This document shows positions 15,572 through 25,600 of a stretch of DNA of 64,000 bases, piece after piece. The translations under genes were made by a program, and so were the position numbers. The stretch's first letter is position 1; every line of letters begins with the position of its first letter. The notes beneath the pieces are model-generated. The model was not told the origin of the DNA. It saw only the letters and a program-made list of their open reading frames with translations, and ran no database searches. The DNA comes from Luteimonas sp. (GTDB lineage Bacteria; Pseudomonadota; Gammaproteobacteria; Xanthomonadales; Xanthomonadaceae), in NCBI GenBank assembly GCA_024707405.1, contig JANPZU010000003.1:620001-684000 (forward strand), given 5' to 3'.

Positions 15572-15982
15572 ATGGGCATGATCAGTGAGTTCCGGGAATT
15601 CGCGATGCGCGGCAACGTCATCGACCTCGCCGTGGGCGTGGTGATCGGCGGCGCATTCGGCAAGATCGTCACCTCGCTGGTGGACAACATCATCATGCCG
15701 CCGATCGGCCTGCTGCTGGGCAACACCGATTTCTCCAGCATCGCCTGGACGCTGCGCGCGGCCACGGTGGACGCTGCGGGCGAGGAAATCCCCGCCGTCG
15801 TGCTGGGCGTCGGCGAATTCATCAACACCCTGGTGCAGTTCATCATCATCGCCTTCGCGATCTTCCTGCTGGTCAAGGTCATCAACCGCATGCACCGCAA
15901 GCCCGCTGTCGAGGAAGCGCCGGCCGAACCGGCGGAAGAAGTGCTGCTGCTGCGCGAGATTCGCGATTCGCTGAAGAAGTAG
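15572..15982 (+). CDS. mscL: Large-conductance mechanosensitive channel MscL
   Basis: A 136-residue pentameric channel subunit that opens under extreme membrane tension. Signature at the N-terminus: [21 protein letters not shown] (first helix and pore lining, cut here at the conserved run), [18 protein letters not shown], a periplasmic loop, the second helix [20 protein letters not shown] and a charged cytosolic helix ending in [18 protein letters not shown] ribosome site lies before ATG 15572. Confidence 0.97.
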   Translation: MGMISEFREFAMRGNVIDLAVGVVIGGAFGKIVTSLVDNIIMPPIGLLLGNTDFSSIAWTLRAATVDAAGEEIPAVVLGVGEFINTLVQFIIIAFAIFLLVKVINRMHRKPAVEEAPAEPAEEVLLLREIRDSLKK

Positions 15983-15995
15983 GCGAACACGCGCA

Positions 15996-16034
15996 CGAAG
16001 CCGGAGCCGCGGGCTTGCTAAGCTCGCGGCTTCG
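15996..16034 (+). terminator. Candidate terminator after mscL
   Basis: CGAAGCC (15996-16002) pairs with GGCTTCG (16028-16034), with extra internal pairing of GC-rich segments, followed by TCGTTTCC. The T-run is short, so this is only a moderate candidate. Confidence 0.35.
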
Positions 16035-16053
16035 TCGTTTCCGGGAACCACGC

Positions 16054-17469
16054 ATGCGTTTCGCCCCGATCCTGCTGAGCTCGACCCTGATCGCTTCGAC
16101 CCTGCTAGCCGGCCGTGCCTCCGCCAACGATGACACTGAGCCGACACGCATCCCCGATTCGGCGATTGCCATCGCGCACGACCTGCGTGAACGCGCACTC
16201 GCCGACGACAGCGGCTGGAAGATCGTCGAATCGCTGACCACCGAGATCGGCCCCCGCCTGCCCGGCAGCGAGGCCGATGCGCGTGCCGTCGAATGGGCGA
16301 AAGCAAAGTTCGCCGAACTCGGTTACGACAAGGTGTGGACGGAGCCGGTGACTTTCCCGAAATGGGAGCGCCGCAGCGAATCGGCGCAGGTGCTCGGCGC
16401 GCATGCGCAGCCGCTGGTGGTGACCGCGCTCGGTGGCAGCCCCGGTGGCACCATCGAAGCCGAAATCGTGCGCTTCGAGAGCCTCGAAGCCTTGCAGGCC
16501 GCCCCGGAAGGTTCACTCAGCGGAAAGATCGCATTCGTCGACGTGCACATGGAACGCACGCGCGACGGCAGTGGCTACGGCAAGGCCAGTCCGGTGCGCG
16601 GGCGCGGCCCTTCCGAAGCGATCCGCAAGGGCGCCATCGGCTACCTGATGCGTTCCATCGGCACCAGTCCCAACCGCGTGGCGAACACCGGCATCACCCG
16701 CTTCGACGAAGGGCTGGCACCGATCCCGTCCGCCGCGCTGTCGCTGCCCGATGCCGACCAGTTGGGCCGCCTGCTGCAACGCGGGCCGGTGCGCGTGCGG
16801 CTTGCACTGGATTGCGGCTGGAGCGGCGAATACACCTCGCAGAACGTGATCGGCGAAATCACCGGCAGCGAACGTCCCGAGGAAATGGTGGTGATCGCGA
16901 GCCACCTCGACTCGTGGGATCTCGGTACCGGCGCGATCGACGACGCATCAGGCGTCGGCATCACCATGGCCGCCGCGCGCCTCATTGGCCAGTTGCCCGA
17001 ACGACCGAAGCGCACCATCCGCGTGATCGCGTTCGCCAACGAGGAACAGGGCCTGATCGGCGCGCGGCAATACACCGAGCGCCACGCGAATGAAATCGCC
17101 AATCACGTCATCGCCGCCGAAAGCGACTTCGGTTCCGGCCGCATCTACGGCATCAGTTCCGGCGCACCGGAACGCGCGCAGGGCGCGATCCGCCAGATTG
17201 CCGAGGTACTCGCGCCACTCGGCATCGAACACATGCCCGGCAAGGGCGGGCCGGGGCCGGACATCATCCCGCTGGCACAGGCCGGCGGCGCGTGGGCGTG
17301 GCTGGGACAGGACGGCACGCAGTACTTCGACCTGCACCACAACGCCGACGACACGCTGGACAAGGTGGATCCGGCCGACATCGCGCACAACGTGGCGGCC
17401 TATGCGGTGTTCGCGTATCTCGCGGCGCAGGCGGAAGGCGATTTCGGCAGCGGCGCGGCAACGCCGTGA
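16054..17469 (+). CDS. Secreted M28 family zinc peptidase (carboxypeptidase Q-like)
   Basis: A 471-residue exported metallopeptidase. The signal peptide covers about residues 1-25 (MRFAPILLSSTLIASTLLAG, then RASA). A PA-type insert lies near residues 125-240. The dinuclear zinc site is visible: His284 (ASHLDSWDLG), bridging Asp296 (GAIDDASG), Glu330 (FANEEQGL), Asp358 (AESDFGSG) and a late His in FDLHHNADDTLDKV. Overall layout matches carboxypeptidase Q/glutamate carboxypeptidase-like enzymes that remove amino acids from peptides in the periplasm. The downstream GH97 gene is 94 bases away and may be expressed with it. Confidence 0.93.
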   Translation: MRFAPILLSSTLIASTLLAGRASANDDTEPTRIPDSAIAIAHDLRERALADDSGWKIVESLTTEIGPRLPGSEADARAVEWAKAKFAELGYDKVWTEPVTFPKWERRSESAQVLGAHAQPLVVTALGGSPGGTIEAEIVRFESLEALQAAPEGSLSGKIAFVDVHMERTRDGSGYGKASPVRGRGPSEAIRKGAIGYLMRSIGTSPNRVANTGITRFDEGLAPIPSAALSLPDADQLGRLLQRGPVRVRLALDCGWSGEYTSQNVIGEITGSERPEEMVVIASHLDSWDLGTGAIDDASGVGITMAAARLIGQLPERPKRTIRVIAFANEEQGLIGARQYTERHANEIANHVIAAESDFGSGRIYGISSGAPERAQGAIRQIAEVLAPLGIEHMPGKGGPGPDIIPLAQAGGAWAWLGQDGTQYFDLHHNADDTLDKVDPADIAHNVAAYAVFAYLAAQAEGDFGSGAATP

Positions 17470-17563
17470 ATCCGGCGCGACTATTCCAAACCGACGCACA
17501 GGTATTCGGGACAGTCCACCTGCCCAAGCGCTAGCCTCGCCGCTCGCAAGGGAGGATCACGCC

Positions 17564-19585
17564 ATGCCGCTCGCGCCACGCTGGAGCCTGTCCGCAGTGC
17601 TCGCCCTGTGCTGCCTGCCATTGTCCGCGGCTACGCCGGAGTCGCTTGAACTGCGCTCTCCGGGCGGCAACAGCGTGGTGACCGTGGCGGTCGGCGAAGG
17701 CGGGGTGCTGGAGTATGCGGTCGCGTGGAACGGACAGCGCATCCTGCAGCCGTCGCCACTGGGCATCCGTTTCGATGCCGACGATCGCATCCTGCACGGC
17801 GTCCGGATCGCCGCGTCCCGGCGCAGCGAAGGCGATACCCGCTACACGCTGGTGGCCGGCAAGACCTCGTCGGCGCACGACCATTACCGCGAACTCGAAG
17901 TGGACGTGGTCGATCCACGGGGACGCACGCTCGGCGTGGTGCTGCGCGCCTACGATGACGGCATCGCCTTCCGCTATCGCGTGCCGCTGCCCGCCGAAGG
18001 CGACCTTGAGATCAAGGAAGACCTGAGCGGTTTCCTGTTCCCCGACACGCTCGACTGCCATGCGCTCAACCTCGGTCGCTTCGGCACCAGCCACGAGGGC
18101 GAATACGACCTGATCCGCTCGAACGTCCTGCGCTCCCATCACCTGATCGAACTCCCGCTGGTGTGCGCCACCGGCGAAGGCAGCACCGTCTTCGCCATCG
18201 CCGAGGCAAACCTCGACCGCCATGCCGGCATGTACCTGGGCGGACGTGATGACGGACGCCACGGCGTGGAGGCGCGACTGTCGCCACGACTGGATCGCAG
18301 CGACATCGCGGTGTGGCTGCCGCGCAACGACGTGCCGGCCGAAGGCCACCTGTCGCCGTGGCGCGTGGTGATGGTCGGCGCCAGCCATGGCGCGCTGATC
18401 GAATCCAACCTCATCAGCCATCTCAATCCGCCCACGCCCATCGTCGACACGTCGTGGATCAAGCCGGGCAAGTCGGCCTGGGACTGGTGGTCGGGCAGCC
18501 TTGCGCCCGACGTGCCGGATGCGGGCATGAACAACGCCACCATGCGTCGCTACATCGACCATGCCGCGGCAATGGGACTGGAGTACATGCTGATCGACGA
18601 CGGCTGGTACGTCGGCAGCACCGGCAACGGCCGCTACAACCCGGACGCGGACATCCTGCGCGCGATTCCCGGGATCGACCTGGCGATGCTGGAGCAATAT
18701 GCCCGCGAACGCGGGGTCGGCCTGTGGCTGTGGACGCACTGGAAGTCGCTCGACGAACGGATGGACGAGGCACTCGCGCATTACCAGCAGCTCGGCATCA
18801 AGGGCATCAAAGTCGACTTCATGGATCGCGACGACCAGCAGATGGTCGATTGGTACCATCGACTGATGCGCCGCGCCGCAGACCACCGGCTGATGGTCAA
18901 CCTGCATGGCGCCTACCGCCCCACCGGACTCAACCGCACCTGGCCCAATTACCTCACGCAGGAAGGCGTGCTGGGTGCTGAATACAACAAGTGGAGCAAG
19001 CGGATCACGCCCACGCACAACCTGACCTTGCCGTTCACGCGGATGCTGCTGGGGCCGATGGACTACACGCCGGGCGGCTTCCGCAACGTTGGCGTGCCGG
19101 ACGACTTCACGCCATCGTTCACCGCGCCGCTCGTGATGGGCACACGCGCGCACCAGTTGGCGATGCTGGTGGTCTACGAAAGCCCGATGCAGGTGGTGGC
19201 CGACAGCCCGGATGCCTACCTGGACGAGGACGGCGGCATGGCGCCCGGCGCGGATTTCATCGTCGCGGTGCCGGCAAGCTGGGACGAGACCCGCGTACTG
19301 TCGGGCGCGATCGGCGAATACATCGTGGTCGCGAGGCGGCAAGGCGACGATTGGTACATCGGCGCGATGACCAACGAAGCCGCACGCAGCGTGGACGTGC
19401 CGCTCGGCTTCCTTGCGCCCGGTGCGTATCGCGCGACGCTGTGGCTCGATGGCGACCAGCCGACCGATATCCGCCGCGAGCAGCGGGAGATCGATCCCGC
19501 GACGGCAACGCCACTACGCCTGCGACTGTCTCCGGGCGGTGGCGCCACGATCCGGCTGTCACCTTCGCAGGCAGCCATGCGCTGA
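17564..19585 (+). CDS. Glycoside hydrolase family 97 alpha-glycosidase, secreted
   Basis: A 673-residue enzyme with signal peptide (MPLAPRWSLSAVLALCCLPL, then SAA), a strong GGAGG ribosome site, an N-terminal beta-sandwich (about 25-290), the catalytic barrel (about 290-560) and a C-terminal beta domain, the classical GH97 architecture. The strand IKVDFMDRDDQQMVDWYHRL places an Asp where retaining GH97 enzymes have their nucleophile, while inverting SusB-type enzymes lack it; this favours the retaining, alpha-galactosidase-like branch, as inference. It ends one base before the convergent methyltransferase gene. Confidence 0.93.
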   Translation: MPLAPRWSLSAVLALCCLPLSAATPESLELRSPGGNSVVTVAVGEGGVLEYAVAWNGQRILQPSPLGIRFDADDRILHGVRIAASRRSEGDTRYTLVAGKTSSAHDHYRELEVDVVDPRGRTLGVVLRAYDDGIAFRYRVPLPAEGDLEIKEDLSGFLFPDTLDCHALNLGRFGTSHEGEYDLIRSNVLRSHHLIELPLVCATGEGSTVFAIAEANLDRHAGMYLGGRDDGRHGVEARLSPRLDRSDIAVWLPRNDVPAEGHLSPWRVVMVGASHGALIESNLISHLNPPTPIVDTSWIKPGKSAWDWWSGSLAPDVPDAGMNNATMRRYIDHAAAMGLEYMLIDDGWYVGSTGNGRYNPDADILRAIPGIDLAMLEQYARERGVGLWLWTHWKSLDERMDEALAHYQQLGIKGIKVDFMDRDDQQMVDWYHRLMRRAADHRLMVNLHGAYRPTGLNRTWPNYLTQEGVLGAEYNKWSKRITPTHNLTLPFTRMLLGPMDYTPGGFRNVGVPDDFTPSFTAPLVMGTRAHQLAMLVVYESPMQVVADSPDAYLDEDGGMAPGADFIVAVPASWDETRVLSGAIGEYIVVARRQGDDWYIGAMTNEAARSVDVPLGFLAPGAYRATLWLDGDQPTDIRREQREIDPATATPLRLRLSPGGGATIRLSPSQAAMR

Positions 19586-19586
19586 T

Positions 19587-20417
19587 TCAACCGTCGCGCC
19601 GCGATCTCCACTGCGCCAGCAGCACCGCGGTCGCCGACGCGACATTGAGGCTTTCGACCGCACCGCTGCCGGGGATCGACACGCGCAGGTCGCACGCTGA
19701 AGCAAGCGCATCGCCCATGCCCTCGCCTTCGGCACCGAGCACGTAGACCAGACGCTCCGGCAGGCGCGTGGCGAAGACATCCTGGCCGCCACGCACGATG
19801 GTGGCGGCCAGCGTGAAGCCTGCACCGCGCAGTTGCTCGATCGCGTCGCCGGCATCGCCCATGCGTACCATCGGCACGACTTCCGCACCGCCTTCGGCGA
19901 CGCGCGCGGCCGCGCCGGACAAGGCGAGGGTCGAGTCGCCGGGCAACAGCAGCGCGGAGACGCCGAAGTGTGCGGCGCTGCGCAGGATCGCACCGAGATT
20001 GTGCGGATTGCCCACGCCATCGAGCCACAATGCACAGCACGGGCCTTCCGGCAAAGATTCCAGCCATGCATCCAGCGATGGCGAGGGCTCGCGCAGCACG
20101 TCGGCGACCACGCCTTCATGATGCGTGCTGGCCGCAAGCTTGCGCAGCTCGTCCTCGTCATCCACCACGCGGTAACCGACGCGGTTGGCCACGCACCATT
20201 TCAGCAGCGGCTGCAGTTGCGGGATGCGCGATTGCGACAGGTAGAGCTTGCGGATCGCGGCGGGCCGCTTCGCGAACACCGCACCGATCGCATTCAGACC
20301 GTAAAGGCGCAACTCGCCGTCATTGCGCGGACGCGCCGGCACATTCGCATCCGCTTGCGGGCGGCGCGTGGCCCAGGGCGAATCCCGTCCCGGGCCGACC
20401 GGTGGCCGACCACCCAT
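19587..20417 (-). CDS. TrmH/SpoU-family RNA 2'-O-methyltransferase
   Basis: A 276-residue SPOUT-class methyltransferase. Three family motifs are visible: VGNPHNLGAILRSAAHFGV (motif 1, about residue 135), YVLGAEGEGM (motif 2) and IPGSGAVESLNVASATAVLL (motif 3, knotted SAM site). An N-terminal substrate-binding domain (YGLNAIGAVFAKRPAAIRKL) resembles L30e. The first 30 residues are disordered, so the true start could be later. The RNA target (rRNA or tRNA) is not readable. The symporter gene upstream on the same strand ends three bases before this start, so the two are coupled. Confidence 0.88.
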   Translation of the reverse strand: MGGRPPVGPGRDSPWATRRPQADANVPARPRNDGELRLYGLNAIGAVFAKRPAAIRKLYLSQSRIPQLQPLLKWCVANRVGYRVVDDEDELRKLAASTHHEGVVADVLREPSPSLDAWLESLPEGPCCALWLDGVGNPHNLGAILRSAAHFGVSALLLPGDSTLALSGAAARVAEGGAEVVPMVRMGDAGDAIEQLRGAGFTLAATIVRGGQDVFATRLPERLVYVLGAEGEGMGDALASACDLRVSIPGSGAVESLNVASATAVLLAQWRSRRDG

Positions 20418-20420
20418 GCA

Positions 20421-21908
20421 TCAGCCCCGCTTGCGCCAGAAATCGGCGTTCTTGATGCCCAGCGCGTCGGGGTCGAAGGTCGGGTCGAGGCCCAATTTCT
20501 TCTGCCGCTCGTAATCACGCAACGCGATCAACGCCGGCTTCTGCAGCAGCAGGATCGCGACGATGTTCAGCCATGCCATCAGGCCCACGCCGATGTCGCC
20601 GAGCGTCCACGCCATCTCCGCCGTGCGCACTGCACCGAACACCACCATGGCGATGATGCCCAGGCGCAGCATCAGCGTCGCCATCGGGCGCACCTTGTGG
20701 CCGTTGACGTAGGTCAGGTTGGTCTCGGCCATGTAGTAGTAGGCCATGATGGTGGTGAAGGCAAAGAAGAACAGCGCGACGGCCACGAACCCGTTGCCCC
20801 AGCCCGGCAGCACCGTGTCGATGCCCGCCTGCACGAAACCGGCGCCGGCCGCCACGCCGGGCACGGCCTCCTGCAGCAGGCTGCCGTTGAACTCCACGTT
20901 GTACATGCCGGTCGCCAGCACGATGAACGCCGTCGAGGTGCACACCAGCATGGTGTCGAAGTAGATCGCCCAGGCCTGCACGTAACCCTGCTTGGCCGGG
21001 TGCGAGACTTCCGCCGCCGCGGCCGCGTGCGGGCCGGTGCCCTGCCCGGCCTCATTGGCGTAGATGCCGCGCTTGACGCCCCAGATGATCGCCTGGCCCA
21101 GCATCGCACCGAAGCCGGCATGCAGGCCGAACGCACTCTCGAAGATGATCTTGAACATCGTCGGCAGGAAGTCGATGTTCAGCGCCATGATGATGACGGC
21201 GGTCAGGATGTAGCCGATCGCCATGAACGGCACCACGATCTCCGCGACCAGCGCAATGCGCTTGAGGCCGCCGAAGATGATGGCGGCCAGCATCAGGCCC
21301 ACCACGATGCCGATGACCAGCTTGAACGCGAAGACCGCGTCCATGCCCAGCCATTGGCCGGACAGGTCGGGGCAGACGGTGGTGCTGTTGCAGAAGTTGG
21401 TGGCGCTGTCGGCGATGGCGTTGGCCTGCACGCCCGGCATCAGGAACCCGGCGGCGGCGATGGTCGCCAGCGCGAAGGCCCACGCATACCACTTCAGGCC
21501 CAGGCCCTTTTCGATGTAGTACGCCGGGCCGCCGCGGTATTTGCCCTCGTTGTCCTTTTCCTTGTAGATCTGGCCGAGCGTACATTCGATGTACGAGGTC
21601 GATGCGCCAAGGAAGCCCATCACCCACATCCAGAACACCGCGCCGGGCCCGCCGAAGGCGATGGCGGTGGCCACCCCCGCGATGTTGCCGATGCCGATGC
21701 GGCCGGACATCGACAGCGCCAGCGCCTGGAACGACGACACGCCTGCATCGGACTTCTGCCCGCTGAAGGTCAGCCGCGTCATCTCGACGAAGCCGCGCAC
21801 CTGCATGAAACGGGTACGGAACGAGAACCAGAGGCCTGCGCCAAGACACAACGCGATCAGGGCGTTGCTCCAGATGATGCTGTTCAACCAGACGAAAAAG
21901 GCTTCCAC
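20421..21908 (-). CDS. AGCS-family sodium:alanine symporter
   Basis: A 495-residue inner-membrane sodium-coupled amino acid transporter with about 11 membrane segments. The family signature SMSGRIGIGNIAGVATAI lies near residue 65, and GGPGAVFWMWVMGFLG and NEAGQGTGPHAAAAAEVSHP follow as expected. GTG 21908 (MEAFFVWLNSIIWSNALIAL) was taken as start because members begin just before the first helix and GGAGA lies upstream. The substrate is probably alanine, glycine or serine. It runs into the methyltransferase gene with a three-base gap. Confidence 0.92.
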   Translation of the reverse strand: MEAFFVWLNSIIWSNALIALCLGAGLWFSFRTRFMQVRGFVEMTRLTFSGQKSDAGVSSFQALALSMSGRIGIGNIAGVATAIAFGGPGAVFWMWVMGFLGASTSYIECTLGQIYKEKDNEGKYRGGPAYYIEKGLGLKWYAWAFALATIAAAGFLMPGVQANAIADSATNFCNSTTVCPDLSGQWLGMDAVFAFKLVIGIVVGLMLAAIIFGGLKRIALVAEIVVPFMAIGYILTAVIIMALNIDFLPTMFKIIFESAFGLHAGFGAMLGQAIIWGVKRGIYANEAGQGTGPHAAAAAEVSHPAKQGYVQAWAIYFDTMLVCTSTAFIVLATGMYNVEFNGSLLQEAVPGVAAGAGFVQAGIDTVLPGWGNGFVAVALFFFAFTTIMAYYYMAETNLTYVNGHKVRPMATLMLRLGIIAMVVFGAVRTAEMAWTLGDIGVGLMAWLNIVAILLLQKPALIALRDYERQKKLGLDPTFDPDALGIKNADFWRKRG

Positions 21909-22040
21909 GGGGCAACGTCTCCGGCCAGAGGTTGGGATGGGCGGACGACGGCCCGCGGCAAGGGGACAAGATAACCGCAACCCGCGCCGACGCCTACGCC
22001 GGGTGACGGAATCCGGTCGCGTACAGGCGCCCGCTTCGCG

Positions 22041-22589
22041 TCAGCCCGCCGGGCTCCGCAGCAGCCCGAACACGCGCAAATCGTGCAAGTTGCCACGCTT
22101 GAGCACGGCCTGGCGCAGCACGCCCTCCTCGGCGAAGCCGTTCTTCTCCAGCACCCGCGCCGAACCGATGTTGAAGTCCAGCACCGTCGCCTGCATCCGC
22201 AACACGCCCAGTTCGGCCATCGCCCAGGGCAGGTAGGCCGCGACGATTCGCGACATCAGCCCCTGTCCCCAATGCCTGCGACCGAGCCAGTAGCCGAGTT
22301 CGGCGCCCACGCGGCGTTCGCCCCCGAACGCACGGGCACCGATGCCGCCGCAGGCTTCGCCATCGATCTCGATGGCAAGCACCGGTTGGCCCAAATCCAC
22401 CACACGACCGGCGAGGAACGCTTCGCCATCCTCGCGCGTGTAGGGGAACGGGAAACGGTCGCTGGTGCCACGCGAGACCTGCTCGTCGTCGGCATGCCTG
22501 ACCAGGGCATCGAGGTCGTCGATGCACCACGGACGCAGGCGCACGCGCGCGTCGACCATCAGGAGCGTGGTATTCGTACTCGAAGCCAT
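22041..22589 (-). CDS. GNAT-family N-acetyltransferase (RimJ/RimL-like)
   Basis: A 182-residue acetyltransferase. RLRPWCIDDLDALVRHADDE at the N-terminus, ELGYWLGRRHWGQGLMSRIV (motif A, acetyl-CoA loop, about residue 95) and NIGSARVLEKNGFAEEGVLR are typical of the RimJ/RimL branch, which acetylates protein N-termini or small amines. ATG 22589 is the likely start; an internal Met ten residues later is an alternative. It lies alone between the AGCS gene and the RND pump. Confidence 0.88.
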   Translation of the reverse strand: MASSTNTTLLMVDARVRLRPWCIDDLDALVRHADDEQVSRGTSDRFPFPYTREDGEAFLAGRVVDLGQPVLAIEIDGEACGGIGARAFGGERRVGAELGYWLGRRHWGQGLMSRIVAAYLPWAMAELGVLRMQATVLDFNIGSARVLEKNGFAEEGVLRQAVLKRGNLHDLRVFGLLRSPAG

Positions 22590-22673
22590 CGGGCGCCTTC
22601 CGCCTGCATCGGGCCTGCAGGGTAACGAAAGACGACGCCGCAATCCTGCGACGCCCGATGGCCCTCGCCCAGG

Positions 22674-25600
22674 TCAGGCATGCCCGCTGACCTGCGGCGT
22701 CTCGGCTTCCATCTGTTCGAGCTTCTTCGCCAGCGCTTCGGGCGATCGCGTGAACGGCGCCAGCAGTGCATAGAACGCGGGCACGACGAACAGCGTGAGC
22801 AGGGTCGCGAACGCAACGCCCGAGATGATCACCACGCCGATGGTCGCGCGGCTGGCCGAACCGGGGCCACCGGCCACGACCAGAGGCACCGCGCCCATGA
22901 TGGTCGCCGCCGCGGTCATCAGGATCGGGCGCAGGCGCACGGCGGAGGCTTCGGCGATCGCCTCGCGCACGGTGCGACCTTCGTCGCGCAGCTGGTTGGC
23001 GAACTCGACGATCAGGATGCCGTTCTTCGCCGCCAACCCCACCAGCATCACGATGCCGATCTGGCTGAACAGGTTGAGCGTGCCGCCGGTGATCCACAAC
23101 CCGATCAACGCCCCCAGCACCGCCAGAGGCACGGTCAGCATGATCACGAAGGGATGGATGAAACTCTCGAACTGCGCAGCGAGCACGAGATACACGATCA
23201 ACAGCGCCAGCGTGAAGGTCACAAGGATCGCGCCACCGGCTTCCTGGTACTCGCGCGACTCGCCCTTCCAGTCGATCTGGGCGTAGTCGGGCAGTTCCTC
23301 GGCGACCATCTGCCGCGTCCACGACAGCGCTTCGCCCATGCTGTAACCGGGCGCGATGCCGGCGCTGATGGTGATCGCGCGCAGCCGGTTGAAGCGGTTG
23401 AACGCACCGGGTTCGGCGATCTCGGTCAGGGTCACCAGGTTCGACATCGGCACCAGCGAACCGTTGCCCGCCCTCACATAGGTGTTGGCGAGGTCGGCCG
23501 GTGTCATCCGGTTCTCGCGATCGGCCTGCAGCATCACGTAATACTCTTCGCCGTCCTGCACGTAGGTGGTGACGCGGCGCGAACCCATCATCGTTTCCAG
23601 CGTGCGTCCGATCTCGGTCACCGGCACGCCCAGGTCGGCTGCGCGCAGGTAGTCGATGTTGACGCGCATCTGCGGCCGCGTTTCCTTGTAGTCGGAATCG
23701 GCATCGAGCAGGTTGGGATTGGTCTCGATCCGCTGCAGCACGCGATCGCGCCATTCGGCCAGTTCCGCGTAGTCAGGGCCGCCGAGCACCAACTGGTAGC
23801 GCTGGCCGCCACGACCGCCGATCAGGCCGCCCGGCGCATTGGCACGCGCCTGCACGCCCGGCAGCGCGGACAACTCGCGGCGCAGGCCCGCCACCACTTC
23901 ATCGGTGCTTTCCTTGCGCTCGCTCCAGTCACGCAGGAACACGATCACGTGTCCGGTATGCATTTCCTCGCTGCCGCCCCAGCCACGCGGCACGCGTGAA
24001 TTGGCGCGTTCGATGGGGCCATCGCCGCCCACTTGTCCGAGCACGATCTTCTCGACCTGCTGCATCTGACCGACGGTGTAGTCGAAGCCCGCGCCCTCCG
24101 GGCCATCGACCATCACGAAGAACCGGCCGCGATCCTCGGTGGGCGCCAGTTCGCTGGGCACGCGCGCGAACAACAGCGCCGCCACCAGGCCACACAACAA
24201 CATCGCCCCCACCACCAGCACGAGCAAGCGACCGGATGGCATTTCCACCAGTCGCGACACGCGTTGTCCGTAACCACTGCTGACACGGCCGAGTTGCCGG
24301 TTCATCCATGCGTTGAAGCCGATTTCCTTGGTGTGCGGACGCACCAGCTTGGAACACATCATCGGCGTGAGCGTCAGCGCGACGAAGGCCGACAACGCCA
24401 CCGCGCCGGCGAGCGCGACCGACAGTTCGCGGAACAGTCGCCCGGTATTGCCTTCCATGAAACCGACCGGCAGGAACACCGCCACCAGCACCGCCGTGGT
24501 CGCGATGACCGCAAACGCCACCTGAGCGGTGCCGCGCTTGGCCGCGACCAGCGGAGGCTCACCGAGATCGGCGCGCCGTTGCGCGTTCTCCAGCACGATG
24601 ATCGCGTCGTCCACCACCAGGCCGATGCACAGCACCAGTGCCAACAATGTCAGCAGGTTGATCGAGAAACCGAATGCGTACAGCGCGATGAACGCTGCGA
24701 CCAGGCACACCGGCACGGTGACTGCAGGAATCAGCGCCGCACGCAGGCTGCCCAGGAACAGCCAGATGACGAGGAACACCAGCGCCATCGCTTCGGCCAG
24801 CGTCCAGTACACGCGATTGATCGAGGCTTCGATGAAGGTGGTGCCGTCGAAGGCAACGAAGATTTCGGTACCTTCGGGCAAGGTCTGCTGGATGACCTCG
24901 GCCTCGGCGCGCGCGGCGCGCGCGACATCCAGTGCATTCGCGGTCGAGGTGCGCACGATGCCCAGGCCCACGTTGGGCTGGCCGTTGCTGCGCAGGTAGG
25001 CGCGGCGTTCCTCCGGCCCCAGTTCGACCTTGGCGATGTCGCCCAACCGCACCACGTAGCCATCGTCGCCACGACCCAGCGGCACCTGCGCAAACTGCTC
25101 GGGACGCTGGTAGCCACGCTCGACACGCAGGGTGAAATCGCGCGATTCGGATTCGATGCGTCCCGCGGGCAATTCGACGTTCTCGCGGCGCAATGCATTC
25201 TCGACATCGGTCGCGGTCAGGCCGCGCGCGGCCATCGCGTCGCGATCGAGCCAGATTCGCATCGCATAGCGCTGGCCACCGCCCAGTTGCACGCGCGCCA
25301 CGCCGTCCAGCGACGAAAGCCGATCGACGATGTAGCGATCGGCGTAGTCGGTCAGCTCCATCGTGTCCATGTTGGTCGAACGCATGTTCAACCAGATGAT
25401 CACGTCGGCGTCGGCCTCGACCTTGGCGATCTGCGGCGGGTCGGCCTCGTCAGGCAACCGGTTCATGACACGACTGACGCGGTCGCGCACGTCGTTCGCG
25501 GCCGCTTCGATGTCGCGATTGAGGGTGAATTCGATGGTGACGTCGGAACGTCCGTTGCGACTCGATGACTGGATGGTGCGGATGCCTTCGATGCCGGCCA

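Noticed and set aside
24033..25568. 511-codon plus-strand frame opposite the RND pump, and similar long frames opposite pyk, the Sel1 gene and tkt
   Set aside because: All show the Arg/His-rich composition of antisense frames in GC-rich genes; none has a ribosome site or recognisable motif.
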